64,000 nucleotides of DNA from Gemmiger gallinarum (GTDB taxonomy: Bacteria > Bacillota > Clostridia > Oscillospirales > Ruminococcaceae), in contig NZ_JADCKC010000001.1 in NCBI RefSeq assembly GCF_014982805.1, positions 434,001 through 498,000 on the forward strand. Reading direction: 5' to 3'. Shown piece by piece: positions 1 through 8,697 of this stretch. The notes beneath the pieces were generated by a model. That model ran no database searches and was not told the DNA's origin. It saw only the letters and a list, made by a program, of their open reading frames with translations. The position numbers and the translations under genes were made by a program. Each line of letters begins with the position of its first letter. Within the stretch, counting starts at the first letter, position 1.

Positions 1-629
1 TCGCATCCCGCATAGGCAAAGTGCTGCGGATGCTGCGCCGCATAAATGGAGTTGAGCATAACCGAGAAGTCGCCGCTGGTAGGGTTCTTCATACCGGTGG
101 GCACATCAAAACCGCTGGCCGTCTGGCGGTGATGCTGATCCTCTACCGAACGGGCACCGATGGCAACGTAGGAAAGCAGATCCTCCACATAGCCCCAGTT
201 TTCCGGATAGAGCATCTCGTCCGCAGCGGGCAGCCCAAACTCCTCAATGGAGCGCATCTGCAGATGACGGATGGCAATAAGGCCGGCGACCAGATCCGGG
301 CGTTCCTCCGGATTGGGCTGGAAGGCGATACCTTTATAGCCGTCGCCGTTGGTACGAGGTTTGTAGGTGTAAATGCGCGGCACGATCACCAGGCGGTCCT
401 TGACCTTTTCCTGCACACGAGCCAGACGGCCGACGTAATCACAGACAGCTTCCTCATTGTCCGCCGAGCAAGGGCCGATGACAACCAGAAACTTGTCCGA
501 TTTGCCGGTAATGACATCGCGTACTTCCTGATCCTTCGCCTGTTTGATTGCCTTGGCGCGCTCCGACAAAGGATAACGCTCGCGGATCTCAGCAGGGGTC
601 GGCAGTTTTTTCAAGTATGAAAAGCTCAT
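1..629 (-). CDS. aroF: 3-deoxy-7-phosphoheptulonate (DAHP) synthase, class I, 5' part only
   Basis: First enzyme of the shikimate pathway: phosphoenolpyruvate plus erythrose 4-phosphate gives DAHP in the cytoplasm. The reverse strand reads from an ATG at 629, preceded by GGAAAGG. About 209 codons are open to the window edge, so the C-terminal part (family about 340-350 residues) is outside. Recognisable motifs are GPCSADNEEAV near residue 50 and KPRTNGDGYKG near residue 90, the phosphate and PEP binding loops of the AroF/G/H type. A strong promoter lies about 140 nt upstream, leaving a long leader in which no T-box was found. The choice between AroF, AroG and AroH cannot be made from sequence alone. 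Confidence 0.88.
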   Translation of the reverse strand, partial: MSFSYLKKLPTPAEIRERYPLSERAKAIKQAKDQEVRDVITGKSDKFLVVIGPCSADNEEAVCDYVGRLARVQEKVKDRLVIVPRIYTYKPRTNGDGYKGIAFQPNPEERPDLVAGLIAIRHLQMRSIEEFGLPAADEMLYPENWGYVEDLLSYVAIGARSVEDQHHRQTASGFDVPTGMKNPTSGDFSVMLNSIYAAQHPQHFAYAGC

Positions 630-774
630 TTGTAATCAACCTTTCCAATCGTCTTTTGGGCATACATGTCCCCCACTCCCTCGCGGCACACAGCTCCCGC
701 CAGTATCGGGACATCTGACCGCAAAACGCATAATCATGCAAATACAGACGACATATTGTATAAATCCCATATAA

Positions 775-803
775 ATAATATATCGCACAAGGCACAATGT
801 CAA
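775..803 (-). promoter_or_regulatory. Sigma-A promoter of the DAHP synthase gene
   Basis: On the minus strand TTGACA (798-803), a 17-bp spacer and TATTAT (775-780) match the vegetative consensus almost perfectly. Transcription would start near 768. The rest of the 630-959 interval holds only this promoter, the leader and the terminator-like hairpin at 881-914. Confidence 0.8.
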
Positions 804-880
804 CTCAGCCGCACAAATCATCTCATCCCTGGGGAAAGCTGTTTTCCAGCATCCACACGCACACCGCAGAATGGTACAGC

Positions 881-914
881 AAGAGGACGGCGGGCAGTTC
901 CGCCGTCCTCTTTT
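881..914 (-). terminator. Hairpin downstream of pyrI
   Basis: A perfect 13-bp GC-rich stem (881-893 with 900-912) and a six-base loop lie about 45 nt after the pyrI stop. The T run is better on the plus strand (TTTT) than in the pyrI direction, so pyrI termination here is probable but not textbook. Confidence 0.6.
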
Positions 915-959
915 CGGCTTGATTATAACAGGAATCGTTTTTCTCTTCCGCAGCAACCC

Positions 960-1388
960 TCACGGTTTGACGCGGAACTCTTCCTCACAGTAAATGCAGC
1001 GATAGCGGCCGCTGGGGGTGAGCTCAAAAATGTGGTCGCAGCCTTCCTCAATGGCAGTGATGCAGCGGGGATTGGTGCACTTGATCACATTGACCAGCCG
1101 TTTGGGCAGGTCGGGACGGATCTTTTTGGAGATATGTCCGTTTTCAATGCAGGTGATGCTGATCTGGGGGTCCAGATAGCCCAGCACATCAAAATTGATC
1201 TTGCTGATATCCCCTTCAATCTTGATGATGTCCTTCTTTCCGCTCTTCTGGCTGCGCACATTCTGCAGCAGAGCCACGCTGGCGTCCGGCAGTTTTTCCA
1301 GCTCCATCAGGTGATACAGCGCCATACCGGTGCCGGCGGTGATATGGTCGATGACCACACCGTTTTGAATCTCGTCTACTTTCAGCAT
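960..1388 (-). CDS. pyrI: Aspartate carbamoyltransferase regulatory subunit
   Basis: Regulatory chain of aspartate transcarbamoylase. It binds nucleotide effectors in its N-terminal domain and the catalytic chain through its C-terminal zinc domain. At 142 aa it is close to family length (about 145-153). The four zinc cysteines are visible as a CTNPRC pair and a CIYC pair in the last 45 residues. The start ATG overlaps the end of pyrB by 7 nt (ATGCTGA), so the two subunits are translationally coupled. Separate pyrB and pyrI subunits imply an allosterically regulated holoenzyme, as in enterobacteria and many Clostridia. Confidence 0.93.
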   Translation of the reverse strand: MLKVDEIQNGVVIDHITAGTGMALYHLMELEKLPDASVALLQNVRSQKSGKKDIIKIEGDISKINFDVLGYLDPQISITCIENGHISKKIRPDLPKRLVNVIKCTNPRCITAIEEGCDHIFELTPSGRYRCIYCEEEFRVKP

Positions 1389-2329
1389 TCGAACGCAACC
1401 TCCCCAGTGATCGGGTCCTTCAGGCCCAGCAAAGTCATGATCAGCGCCATACGGACATACACACCGTTCTGAACCTGCTCAAAATATGCCGCGCGCGGAT
1501 CATTGTCCACATCCAGGGTGATCTCGTTAACGCGGGGCAACGGATGCAGGACCGCCATATCCTTCTGAGCAAGGGCCAGCTTGGACTCGGTCAGGATATA
1601 GCTGTTTTTCAGGCGAACGTAATCTTCCTCATTGAAGAAACGCTCTTTTTGGACGCGGGTCATATAGAGGATGTCCAGATCGGGCAAGGCGTCTTCCAGG
1701 CTGCGGACTTCCACATAGGGAATGTTTTTGGGTTCGAGGAACTCATGAATGATGTAGTCGGGAACCCGCAGTTCCTCCGGCGAGATCAAGATAAACTTCA
1801 TTCCCTCACAGCGGGCCAGGCTCTTGATCAGCGAATGCACCGTGCGGCCGAACTTCAGGTCGCCGCAGAAGCCGATGGTCAGGTGGTCCAGACGGCCCTT
1901 GCGGCGGCGGATGGTCAGCATGTCCAGCAGCGTCTGGGTGGGATGGCTGTGGCCGCCGTCGCCCGCGTTGATGACCGGAATGCGGGAGTAGCGGGAAGCT
2001 CGCAGCGGAGCGCCTTCCTTGGGATGACGCATGGCGGCAATGTCAGCGTAGCAGCTGATCACCCGGATGGTATCGGCTACCGTCTCACCCTTGGTGGCGC
2101 TGGAAACCCCGGCATCAGGGAATCCCAGGACCTTGCCGCCCAGATTGAGCATTGCCGCTTCAAAAGAGAGGCGGGTTCGGGTGGAGGGCTCATAAAACAG
2201 CGTCGCCAGCTTTTTCCGCGCGGCCACGTCCTGGTAGGCGGCAGGATTCTGGCAGATTCTGTCGGCCAGATCCATCAGGCGAAGCGATTCCTCCATCGTG
2301 ATATCCAACGGATCGATCAAATGTCTCAT
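1382..2329 (-). CDS. pyrB: Aspartate carbamoyltransferase catalytic subunit
   Basis: Catalyses carbamoyl phosphate plus L-aspartate to N-carbamoyl-L-aspartate, the committed step of pyrimidine synthesis. The 315-aa length is typical. The carbamoyl-phosphate motif [12 protein letters not shown] (about residues 46-57), the HPTQTLLD segment and the HPLPRVNEI segment are all present. The gene starts 28 bp after the stop of the GntR regulator with a GAAGGGA ribosome site, so it may be read from the regulator promoter. No pyrR attenuator was seen in this short gap. Confidence 0.95.
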   Translation of the reverse strand: MRHLIDPLDITMEESLRLMDLADRICQNPAAYQDVAARKKLATLFYEPSTRTRLSFEAAMLNLGGKVLGFPDAGVSSATKGETVADTIRVISCYADIAAMRHPKEGAPLRASRYSRIPVINAGDGGHSHPTQTLLDMLTIRRRKGRLDHLTIGFCGDLKFGRTVHSLIKSLARCEGMKFILISPEELRVPDYIIHEFLEPKNIPYVEVRSLEDALPDLDILYMTRVQKERFFNEEDYVRLKNSYILTESKLALAQKDMAVLHPLPRVNEITLDVDNDPRAAYFEQVQNGVYVRMALIMTLLGLKDPITGEVAFEC

Positions 2330-2357
2330 TTTTGGCTGCTTCCCTTCGTTTTATGTT

Positions 2358-3116
2358 TTACATCATTTTGCGCACCATCGCAAAGTCGAAGAAGTTGGTA
2401 TAGTAAGTATAGCATCGCAGGATCGGCTGGCACAGGCGAGAGTAGCAGGTCTCATCCAACATGAGCAGCGCCTGGCCTTCCCGCAGGCGGAGAAGCCGCC
2501 GAACGGCCGCGCCGCCCTCCACGGCATGAATATGTGCCACTGTGCTGGTGGCCTGCTGGCCGGTCAGCTCATACAGCAGTTCAAACACCGGACGGGAAAA
2601 CTCCGCCTTGTCCAATTTGCGTCCGCCGAACAGTGCCAGAGGGATGATGTCGTTGGAATACAAGACCGGCGTATCGTTGGCCAGTACCCGGCGGCAGATC
2701 CGCACAACAACATCACCCGGAGCAATATTCAGGCTTCTGGCCAGGCGTTCATCGGCTTCCTCCCGGGTGACCTCCAGATTGTCCGAGCGTGGCTGCTTAC
2801 CCTTGGCATAGATCATGCTGTAAAATTCCAGCTTGTGATCCATCCGGCTCTGCAGCATGACCACATCCCGGTTGACAACCGTACCGATGCCCCGTACCCG
2901 TTCGATAAAGCCTTCCCGCTCCAGCTCGCTCAGGGCGTCCCGCACCACAGTGCGGCTGACCCCCAGGGCGGCAGCCAGCTCGGTTTCCGGCGGCAGGCGG
3001 TCGTGCCCTGCATACAGTCCGCTGCGCATCTCCTGCGCAAGACGCTCCACTACCCGGGCGGAAATCAGTTCCCCGCCCAGTCGGGTGCTGCCGTTTGTAT
3101 CGGTCTGTTTCTTCAT
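2358..3116 (-). CDS. GntR/HutC-family transcriptional regulator with UTRA domain
   Basis: The N-terminal winged helix (about residues 15-85) contains RLPPETELAAALGVSRTVV, the classic GntR recognition segment. The C-terminal half (about 95-245) fits a UTRA effector-binding domain, which in known members binds small sugars, amino acids or nucleotide-like ligands. It lies between nth and pyrBI on the same strand. Control of pyrBI by this protein is possible from position only. Its ribosome site is GAAAGGAG, 10 nt before ATG. The effector is not deducible. Confidence 0.85.
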   Translation of the reverse strand: MKKQTDTNGSTRLGGELISARVVERLAQEMRSGLYAGHDRLPPETELAAALGVSRTVVRDALSELEREGFIERVRGIGTVVNRDVVMLQSRMDHKLEFYSMIYAKGKQPRSDNLEVTREEADERLARSLNIAPGDVVVRICRRVLANDTPVLYSNDIIPLALFGGRKLDKAEFSRPVFELLYELTGQQATSTVAHIHAVEGGAAVRRLLRLREGQALLMLDETCYSRLCQPILRCYTYYTNFFDFAMVRKMM

Positions 3117-3150
3117 TCCCGTGCAGCTCCTTTCACAGTGGATTCGATCT

Positions 3151-3179
3151 ATTATATCACACTCTGTTTATTTTTCCAC
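3151..3179 (-). promoter_or_regulatory. Putative promoter of gntR (and possibly pyrBI)
   Basis: A perfect TATAAT on the minus strand (3151-3156) lies between nth and gntR, with a weak -35 (GTGGAA) 17 bp upstream. It would let gntR-pyrBI be transcribed separately from nth. Confidence 0.5.
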
Positions 3180-3830
3180 CTTTTGGGACAAACGGTTTTC
3201 CCTGGCATAGCGGCAGACATCCGCCAGGCAGCATTTTTCACAGTAGGGCGTTGTCCGTGCAGTGCAGACTTCCCGTCCATGATAGACCAGCCGATGGCAG
3301 AAATCACTGCCCTCTTCCGGCGGAATGATCTTCCACAATGCCATTTCCACTCGCCGGGGGTCCTTGATGCCGTCCACCAGTCCAATCCGGTTGCTCAGCC
3401 GGATACAGTGGGTATCGGTGACAATGGCGGGCTTGCCGAAGACATCCCCCATAATCAGATTGGCGCTCTTTCTGCCTACCCCCGGCAGCTTGAGAAGTTC
3501 CTCAAAAGTCTGGGGAATGCCGCAGTCATACTCATCCCGCAGCATCCGCATACAGGCAGAAATGTCTCTTGCCTTACTGCGGCCCAGACCGCAAGGACGA
3601 ACGATCTCTTCGATTTCCTCCGGGGTTGCGGCCGCCAGCGCAGCGACCGACGGATACTTGGCAAACAGATCCTGCACCACCACATTGACCCGTGCGTCGG
3701 TGCACTGCGCGGCAAGGCGCACTTCCACCAGAAGCTGCCACGCATGGTCATAGTCCAGCGTACACTCCGCCAGCGGATATTGTTCCTTTAACCGCTCAAT
3801 ACAGATCAATGCCAGTTCTTTTTTTGTCAT
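3168..3830 (-). CDS. nth: Endonuclease III (DNA glycosylase/AP lyase)
   Basis: Base-excision repair enzyme that removes oxidised pyrimidines and cleaves the abasic site. The helix-hairpin-helix LPGVGRKSANL with its catalytic Lys and the downstream VTDTHC with the catalytic Asp are present. A four-cysteine 4Fe-4S loop sits near the C-terminus (CTARTTPYCEKCCLADVC, spacing 7-2-5 instead of the E. coli 6-2-5, a spacing I recall from other Clostridia). The chosen ATG begins MTKKELALIC. An in-frame ATG at 3863 would add 11 residues but has no better ribosome site. The protein is then 220 aa, normal for the family. Confidence 0.92.
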   Translation of the reverse strand: MTKKELALICIERLKEQYPLAECTLDYDHAWQLLVEVRLAAQCTDARVNVVVQDLFAKYPSVAALAAATPEEIEEIVRPCGLGRSKARDISACMRMLRDEYDCGIPQTFEELLKLPGVGRKSANLIMGDVFGKPAIVTDTHCIRLSNRIGLVDGIKDPRRVEMALWKIIPPEEGSDFCHRLVYHGREVCTARTTPYCEKCCLADVCRYARENRLSQKVEK

Positions 3831-3896
3831 TCCTGCTTTCCCCATTCCTCTCTGCCCCAGCATCCCCGACAGGGGCTTTGGTGCAAGGCTTCTTGG

Positions 3897-3925
3897 TTGA
3901 TTCTACCACGCCGCTGCGCTATAAT
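3897..3925 (+). promoter_or_regulatory. Promoter of rarA
   Basis: TTGATT (3897-3902), 17-bp spacer, TATAAT (3920-3925). The start point near 3932 is followed by a small GC hairpin (GCGGCGG/CCGCCGC) just before the coding region. Confidence 0.65.
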
Positions 3926-3967
3926 GCAAGTAAAGAGCGGCGGAACTTCCCGCCGCATTTACTGGAG

Positions 3968-5245
3968 GTGGCCAAGATCGAACCGTTAGCACAGCGTCTG
4001 AGACCCCGCAACCTGGATGAGGTCTGCGGACAGCAGCATCTTCTGGGCAAAGACAAGGTGTTCCGCCGCACCATCGACAGCGGACATATCCCCAATATGA
4101 TTTTTTACGGGCCTTCCGGCGTGGGCAAGACAACGGTGGCCGGCATCATTGCCCAAAACAGCGGCATGCATCTGCACAAGCTCAACGGTACCACCGCCTC
4201 CACCAACGACATCAAGGCGGTTTTGTCCGACATCGGCACGCTGGCAGGCGCCGGGGGTATTCTTCTGTATCTGGATGAGATCCAGTATTTCAACAAGCGT
4301 CAGCAGCAAAGCCTGCTGGAGTGCATCGAACAGGGCACCGTGACGCTGATCGCCTCCACTACCGAAAATCCATACTTTTATATATATAATGCGCTGCTCT
4401 CCCGCTGCACCGTCTTTGAATTCAAGCAGCTGACCCGGACCGATATTGAGCAGGGGCTGCACAATGCGGCACAGCGTATTTCCGAAGAGCAGGGTCATCC
4501 CCTGGAAATCGAACCGGAGGCTTTGCGATATCTGGCACAGAGCGCAGGCGGCGACATGCGCAAGGCTCTGGGCAATATGGAATTTGCCGTGACCGCCGCC
4601 CCCGCCGATGCAGACGGCCGCCGGACTGTCACGCTGGATATGGTACAGCAGGTTGCCAAACACACGGCCATGCGCTACGACAAGCTGGGAGACGATCACT
4701 ATGACATTGTCTCCGCCTACCAGAAATCCATGCGCGGGTCCGATCCCGACGCCGCCCTGCACTATCTGGCCCGTTTGCTGGAAGCCGGCGATCTGGTTTC
4801 CGCCTGCCGACGGCTGATGGTCTGTGCCTGCGAGGATGTGGGCCTTGCCTATCCGCAGATCATCCCCATCGTCAAGGCCGCTGTGGACGCCGCCAACATG
4901 CTTGGGCTCCCGGAGGCACGCATCCCGCTGGCAGATGCCGTCGTCCTAGTGGCTACCAGCCCCAAGTCCAACTCTGCCTATAACGGAATCAATCAGGCCA
5001 TGGCAGACATCAAAGCCGGGCGCAGCGGCCCCATTCCCCGCCAGCTGCAGAACAAACACTTCGACGGGGAGGATGCCCTGGTCAAAGGTCAAAACTATAA
5101 ATATGCCCACGACTTTCCCCATCACTGGGTCGATCAGCAATATCTGCCCGACGTGCTCAAAAACGTACAGTATTATAGCTTTGGTGACAATAAAACCGAA
5201 CAGGCTGCTGCCGCTTATTGGGCCAAAGTCAAGGGAAAGTTGTAA
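3968..5245 (+). CDS. rarA: Replication-associated recombination protein A (AAA+ ATPase)
   Basis: RarA/MgsA is a clamp-loader-like AAA+ ATPase acting at stalled replication forks. Visible are Walker A GPSGVGKTT, a Walker B/DE region LYLDEIQYFNKRQQQ, the sensor-1 segment STTENPYFYIYNALLSR, and the C-terminal tetramerisation region with ANMLGLPEARIPLADAV. The open frame extends upstream to 3692, but the promoter at 3897-3925 excludes that start. The GTG at 3968 gives about 425 aa, normal for the family. The GGAGG at 3964-3968 overlaps this GTG, so the exact start is uncertain. A strong terminator follows. Confidence 0.9.
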   Translation: MAKIEPLAQRLRPRNLDEVCGQQHLLGKDKVFRRTIDSGHIPNMIFYGPSGVGKTTVAGIIAQNSGMHLHKLNGTTASTNDIKAVLSDIGTLAGAGGILLYLDEIQYFNKRQQQSLLECIEQGTVTLIASTTENPYFYIYNALLSRCTVFEFKQLTRTDIEQGLHNAAQRISEEQGHPLEIEPEALRYLAQSAGGDMRKALGNMEFAVTAAPADADGRRTVTLDMVQQVAKHTAMRYDKLGDDHYDIVSAYQKSMRGSDPDAALHYLARLLEAGDLVSACRRLMVCACEDVGLAYPQIIPIVKAAVDAANMLGLPEARIPLADAVVLVATSPKSNSAYNGINQAMADIKAGRSGPIPRQLQNKHFDGEDALVKGQNYKYAHDFPHHWVDQQYLPDVLKNVQYYSFGDNKTEQAAAAYWAKVKGKL

Positions 5246-5300
5246 AAAATGTAAATTTTCCTGAATTTGTAATTTTATTCCTATTTATCAGCTAGGCATA

Positions 5301-5347
5301 CCCGGGTCGGAACCTCTCCGAAAGGAGAAATTCCGGCCCGGGTTTTG
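5301..5347 (+). terminator. Rho-independent terminator after rarA
   Basis: A long stem CCCGGG...GGAACCTCTCC closed by a GAAA tetraloop pairs with GGAGAAATTCC...CCCGGG and is followed by TTTT. One or two internal mismatches are present. Confidence 0.85.
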
Positions 5348-5666
5348 TCTGCCCCGTCGGCCCCATTTTGTCAAGAGAATGACAAGCAGCCAGCCTGTAA
5401 AAGTGATACTTATGCCTTTCTACTGCGTTTTGTCACAGGAAAACATTGCATTTCCCGCTTTCGCAGTGTAAATTTCTATATTTCTCTATTTGCTATTATC
5501 AGAGAAGCATATTTCGAAATACAAAATTGACGAATTCAACTAAAATACATATCTTTATACACTTTATGCAATTTTTGCGGCTCAAGCCGAAAAAATTAGC
5601 AACGTATTATCGTACTATCGAATTTGTTTGCAATGCATTTTCACAATATTATCACATATAAAATTG
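5348..5666. other. AT-rich intergenic stretch without a gene
   Basis: About 320 bp of unusually AT-rich DNA between the rarA terminator and the perR promoter. Short open frames here lack ribosome sites and family resemblance. No RNA gene or riboswitch fold was recognised. Confidence 0.5.
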
Positions 5667-5695
5667 TTGACAAATGCATGCACGATCATTACAAT
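5667..5695 (+). promoter_or_regulatory. Promoter of perR
   Basis: TTGACA (5667-5672), exactly 17 bp, TACAAT (5690-5695): near-consensus vegetative promoter about 120 bp before the perR start. Confidence 0.8.
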
Positions 5696-5699
5696 GCAA

Positions 5700-5714
5700 T
5701 TAGAATTATTAGTC
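5700..5714 (+). promoter_or_regulatory. Per-box-like palindrome, likely PerR operator
   Basis: TTAGAATTATTAGTC resembles the PerR box TTATAATNATTATAA, with only a few changes toward its 3' end. It sits just after the -10 element, over the expected transcription start, which is ideal for autorepression. Confidence 0.55.
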
Positions 5715-5815
5715 TATATTAACAATTTGTGGTTTAGAGGCCAAATTTCCAGGCACAGGCAGGGAAAATGGAATATAAAGGTATCCAGAAAATAACAGAC
5801 AGAAGGAGACTTTCC

Positions 5816-6196
5816 ATGCGCTATTCACATCAGAGAGAATTGATTTTGAAAGAGGTGCTTTCCCGCACCGACCATCCCACTGCAGAACAGATCTGTACTT
5901 CCCTGCGGGCCGTTTGCCCGCGTCTCAGCCTTGGCACCGTCTACCGTGATCTGAACACCCTGGTCGCTATCGGTAAGGTGCGCCGGGTGTCCATCCCGGG
6001 AGAGGCTGATCGTTTTGATGGGGAGCTGGGCAGTCACCAGCATATGTTCTGCCGCAACTGCCGCAGAGTCATCAGTCTGCCTATCGCTCCGGAACAGCTG
6101 GAATCTCTTGTTATGAGCTGTCCCGGCATCAAAGTGGAGAATTATTCTCTCACAGTATTTGGCCTGTGCGAGGAATGCGCAAAGCAGGAGGTCTGA
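5816..6196 (+). CDS. perR: Fur-family peroxide/metal-responsive repressor, PerR type
   Basis: Dimeric metal-binding repressor of oxidative-stress genes. The N-terminal winged helix (residues 1-75) contains LSLGTVYRDLNTL. The metal sites include SHQHMFCRNC (HxH plus CxxC) and a second CxxC in FGLCEEC. RFD in EADRFDGE places an Asp where PerR, rather than Fur, carries its regulatory-metal ligand, which favours PerR. The start is the ATG after AGAAGGAGA. A longer in-frame start at 5768 lacks a ribosome site. The Per-box-like sequence at its own promoter supports autoregulation. Confidence 0.85.
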   Translation: MRYSHQRELILKEVLSRTDHPTAEQICTSLRAVCPRLSLGTVYRDLNTLVAIGKVRRVSIPGEADRFDGELGSHQHMFCRNCRRVISLPIAPEQLESLVMSCPGIKVENYSLTVFGLCEECAKQEV

Positions 6197-6226
6197 CTTT
6201 TCCCTGCTGCTGAAATCACCTTTTAC

Positions 6227-6268
6227 AGAGCTGCCCTTTCTCTTTTGCAGAAAGGGCGGCTCTTTTAA
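6227..6268 (+). terminator. Terminator after perR
   Basis: A 15-bp stem (6227-6241 with 6249-6263, one G-T pair) with a 7-nt loop is followed by TTTTAATT. Confidence 0.85.
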
Positions 6269-6369
6269 TTGTTCAAGGCAAACAAGGTCGAAACCTGTGC
6301 TCTCTCTCCGGTTCCTTGCCATACCTCTTTCCTCCGGCACATATACTGTTGCAGCGGGGAGGTGTTTTT

Positions 6370-7659
6370 TTGCTGCGTTTATTGCTGCGTGCAGGAGGAA
6401 TTGTTTTACTGTGCGGATTTTGTCTGGTTTTGCCGCCGCTCCTCTTGTCCAATCTTTCTTCTGGCCAAAGTTCAGGTGAATCTGTGGCCTCCTCATGGGA
6501 AGAGACACCTCCGCCCGACAACTCTTTGTCAAATTCTTATACCATGACGGAGCTGGCCAGTCCCCTTCCCTATCGAGCGGTATGGATTTCTTACCTTGAA
6601 TGGCAGCATACCGACTTTTCCTTTTCCCAGGCCTTTGAGGAAGATATCTCACAAATGCTGGAACAGTGCGCCGATGCCGGGCTAACCGTTGTAATTGCAC
6701 AGGTACGCCCCTTTGGCGACGCACTCTATCTCAGCGAGCTGTTCCCCTACAGTCATCTCTGTACCGGTACCCAGGGACAGGATCCCGGCTTCGATCCCCT
6801 GGCCATTCTGGTGGAACAGGCACATCTTCACGGTCTTGAGCTGGAAGCGTGGGTCAATCCATACCGGTTGCAAAATTCAGGAATCCCGGCTTCTCTTTCC
6901 GATACCAGTCTTGCCGTCAGTCACCCCGACTGGGTCAAACAGGTCGACGGCGGACTCTGGCTGGACCCTTCCCGTGAAGAGGTACAAGCTTATATTGCCG
7001 AGGGTGTGCGCGAACTATGCGACAACTATGCGATTGACGGCATTCATTTCGATGACTACTTTTACCCCACCACGGACGCTTCTTTTGATTCGGCAGAGTA
7101 TGAAAGCTATTGTGCAGGCGGAGGCCTGCTGTCCCTGGACGACTGGCGGCGGGAAAACGTCAGCTCTCTGGTGGCACGCTGCTATGAGGTTGCCCATGAT
7201 TGCGGTGTGCGGTTCGGTATTTCTCCACAGGGCAACCTGCAAAACAATCTCACCGCACAGTACAGCGATGTCACACGGTGGCTCAGTGAACCCGGCTTTG
7301 CAGACTATCTTATGCCGCAAATCTACTGGGGACTGGACTGGCAGTCGGGAAACGATACCGCGTCGGCATTTGACTGCTGCCTGGCCGAATGGCTGGCCTT
7401 GCCCCGCGCCGAAGGTGTTGCACTGTATGCAGGGCTGGGGGCATACCGGATCGGCGACGGCGACGGTTCCGCATCATCCATGGAAGAATGGAATTCCGGC
7501 CATGCCTTAACGGAGCAAGTCAACTGTCTGTTGCAGGAGGGCATTCCGGGATTTGCCCTCTACCGGTATGATTCTCTGTTTGAAAACAACGACTGGCCTT
7601 CTCTTGCAAAGCAGGAAGTCGATACACTCAAGGACTTGATACAGGATTTTGCCGAGTAA
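6370..7659 (+). CDS. Membrane-anchored or secreted glycosyl-hydrolase-like 10 (YngK/DUF187-type) protein
   Basis: A 429-aa protein with an N-terminal hydrophobic segment (about residues 3-25) that should export or anchor it. It then has a Ser/Thr/Pro-rich linker and a GHL10-type TIM-barrel-like domain: YRAVWISYLEW near 75, VVIAQVRPFGDALY, EAWVNPYR, and AIDGIHFDDYFYP with the acidic pair expected in the active cleft. Family members are predicted glycosidases of uncertain substrate, probably wall or capsule polysaccharide. Start choice: TTG at 6370, because GGGGAGG (6356-6362) lies exactly 7 nt upstream. An upstream in-frame ATG at 6316 has no ribosome site. Confidence 0.78.
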   Translation: MLRLLLRAGGIVLLCGFCLVLPPLLLSNLSSGQSSGESVASSWEETPPPDNSLSNSYTMTELASPLPYRAVWISYLEWQHTDFSFSQAFEEDISQMLEQCADAGLTVVIAQVRPFGDALYLSELFPYSHLCTGTQGQDPGFDPLAILVEQAHLHGLELEAWVNPYRLQNSGIPASLSDTSLAVSHPDWVKQVDGGLWLDPSREEVQAYIAEGVRELCDNYAIDGIHFDDYFYPTTDASFDSAEYESYCAGGGLLSLDDWRRENVSSLVARCYEVAHDCGVRFGISPQGNLQNNLTAQYSDVTRWLSEPGFADYLMPQIYWGLDWQSGNDTASAFDCCLAEWLALPRAEGVALYAGLGAYRIGDGDGSASSMEEWNSGHALTEQVNCLLQEGIPGFALYRYDSLFENNDWPSLAKQEVDTLKDLIQDFAE

Positions 7660-7752
7660 TGGCAGGCGCCCTTTGATCAAAAATTGCATTCCTGTCAAAG
7701 CTGTGATAGACTCGAAGATGCAAATATGATTTGATTGGAGGGTTCCGACGAT

Positions 7753-8517
7753 ATGGTGATCCGTTGGAATGTAACGATTCCTCAGCTGACTGGAGATCAG
7801 CCCCGCACAGCTTATGTGTATCTGCCCACCTGCTACGAGTCCGACCCGCAGCGGCGGTTTCCGGTCCTGTATATGTTTGACGGTCACAATGTCTTTTTTG
7901 ACAGTGATGCCACCTACGGCAAATGTTGGGGTATGAAGGAATATCTGGACTATACCGATACTCCCCTGATTGTTGCGGCCGTCGAATGCAACCACGGCGC
8001 AAACAATGAGCGGCTGTCCGAGTATTCCCCTTATGATTTCCGCAATCCCCGGTTCGGGAAAGTCAAGGCTGCCGGGCGCGAGACGATGGAATGGTTTATT
8101 CACAGCTTCAAGCCGGAGGTTGACAGCCGCTACCGTACACTCCCTGACCGGCGCCATACTTTTATCGCGGGCAGCTCCATGGGCGGCCTCATGAGCCTGT
8201 ATGCCGTCACGGAATACAACCGGGTCTTTTCCCGTGCGGCAGCACTCTCGCCTTCTCTCTGGGTTTCTCCTTCCGGCCTGGCAAAAACCATCGCCGACGC
8301 CGACATCACTGCCGGAAGCGTGGTTTATATGGACTACGGTGCCAGAGAGTTGTCCCACCATGAGGCAATGCGCGCTGAATTCAGCAAAGTGGCGGATCAG
8401 CTGCTGCAGCGCAGGGTCCTGCTCAACACCCGCATCGTCCCCGCCGGTGAACATTGTGAGGCAAGCTGGGAAAAGCAGCTGCCGTTCTGCATTCCTGCCT
8501 TAATGTACGGACTTTGA
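7753..8517 (+). CDS. Alpha/beta-hydrolase, putative esterase (esterase D-like)
   Basis: A 254-aa cytoplasmic alpha/beta-hydrolase without a signal peptide. The nucleophile elbow is GSSMGG (about residues 142-147). The likely acid and His come later (MDYGARE and PAGEHCEASWE). FPVLYMFDGHNVF near residue 37 is typical of the esterase D/IroE-like family (PF00756). The ATG at 7753 is preceded by TGGAGGG, 10 nt away. The substrate is unknown. It lies between a hydrolase and pta with no overlap, so co-function is not implied. Confidence 0.8.
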   Translation: MVIRWNVTIPQLTGDQPRTAYVYLPTCYESDPQRRFPVLYMFDGHNVFFDSDATYGKCWGMKEYLDYTDTPLIVAAVECNHGANNERLSEYSPYDFRNPRFGKVKAAGRETMEWFIHSFKPEVDSRYRTLPDRRHTFIAGSSMGGLMSLYAVTEYNRVFSRAAALSPSLWVSPSGLAKTIADADITAGSVVYMDYGARELSHHEAMRAEFSKVADQLLQRRVLLNTRIVPAGEHCEASWEKQLPFCIPALMYGL

Positions 8518-8606
8518 TTATTAAATGACAAAGGGATACTATCCTTGCAATTCGTGCGCTGAATGTCCATTTTATATGCAAAAAGTGCCTGTTTTCGAAC
8601 AATCGC

Positions 8607-8636
8607 TTTGCAAAGATAAATATGCGATGTTATAAT
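8607..8636 (+). promoter_or_regulatory. Promoter of pta
   Basis: TTTGCA (8607-8612), 18-bp spacer, perfect TATAAT (8631-8636), about 60 bp before the pta start. Confidence 0.6.
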
Positions 8637-8697
8637 GAGAATGTAATCTACGGCGCCACATTGTCGGCTGCGCCGCAATCTGATCGGAGGTACATAT

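Noticed and set aside
630-768. T-box or other riboswitch in the DAHP synthase leader
   Set aside because: The leader is long enough, but the conserved T-box core and an antiterminator pair could not be found.
3692-3967. N-terminal extension of RarA
   Set aside because: It overlaps nth on the other strand and the rarA promoter, and RarA proteins begin at about the GTG at 3968.
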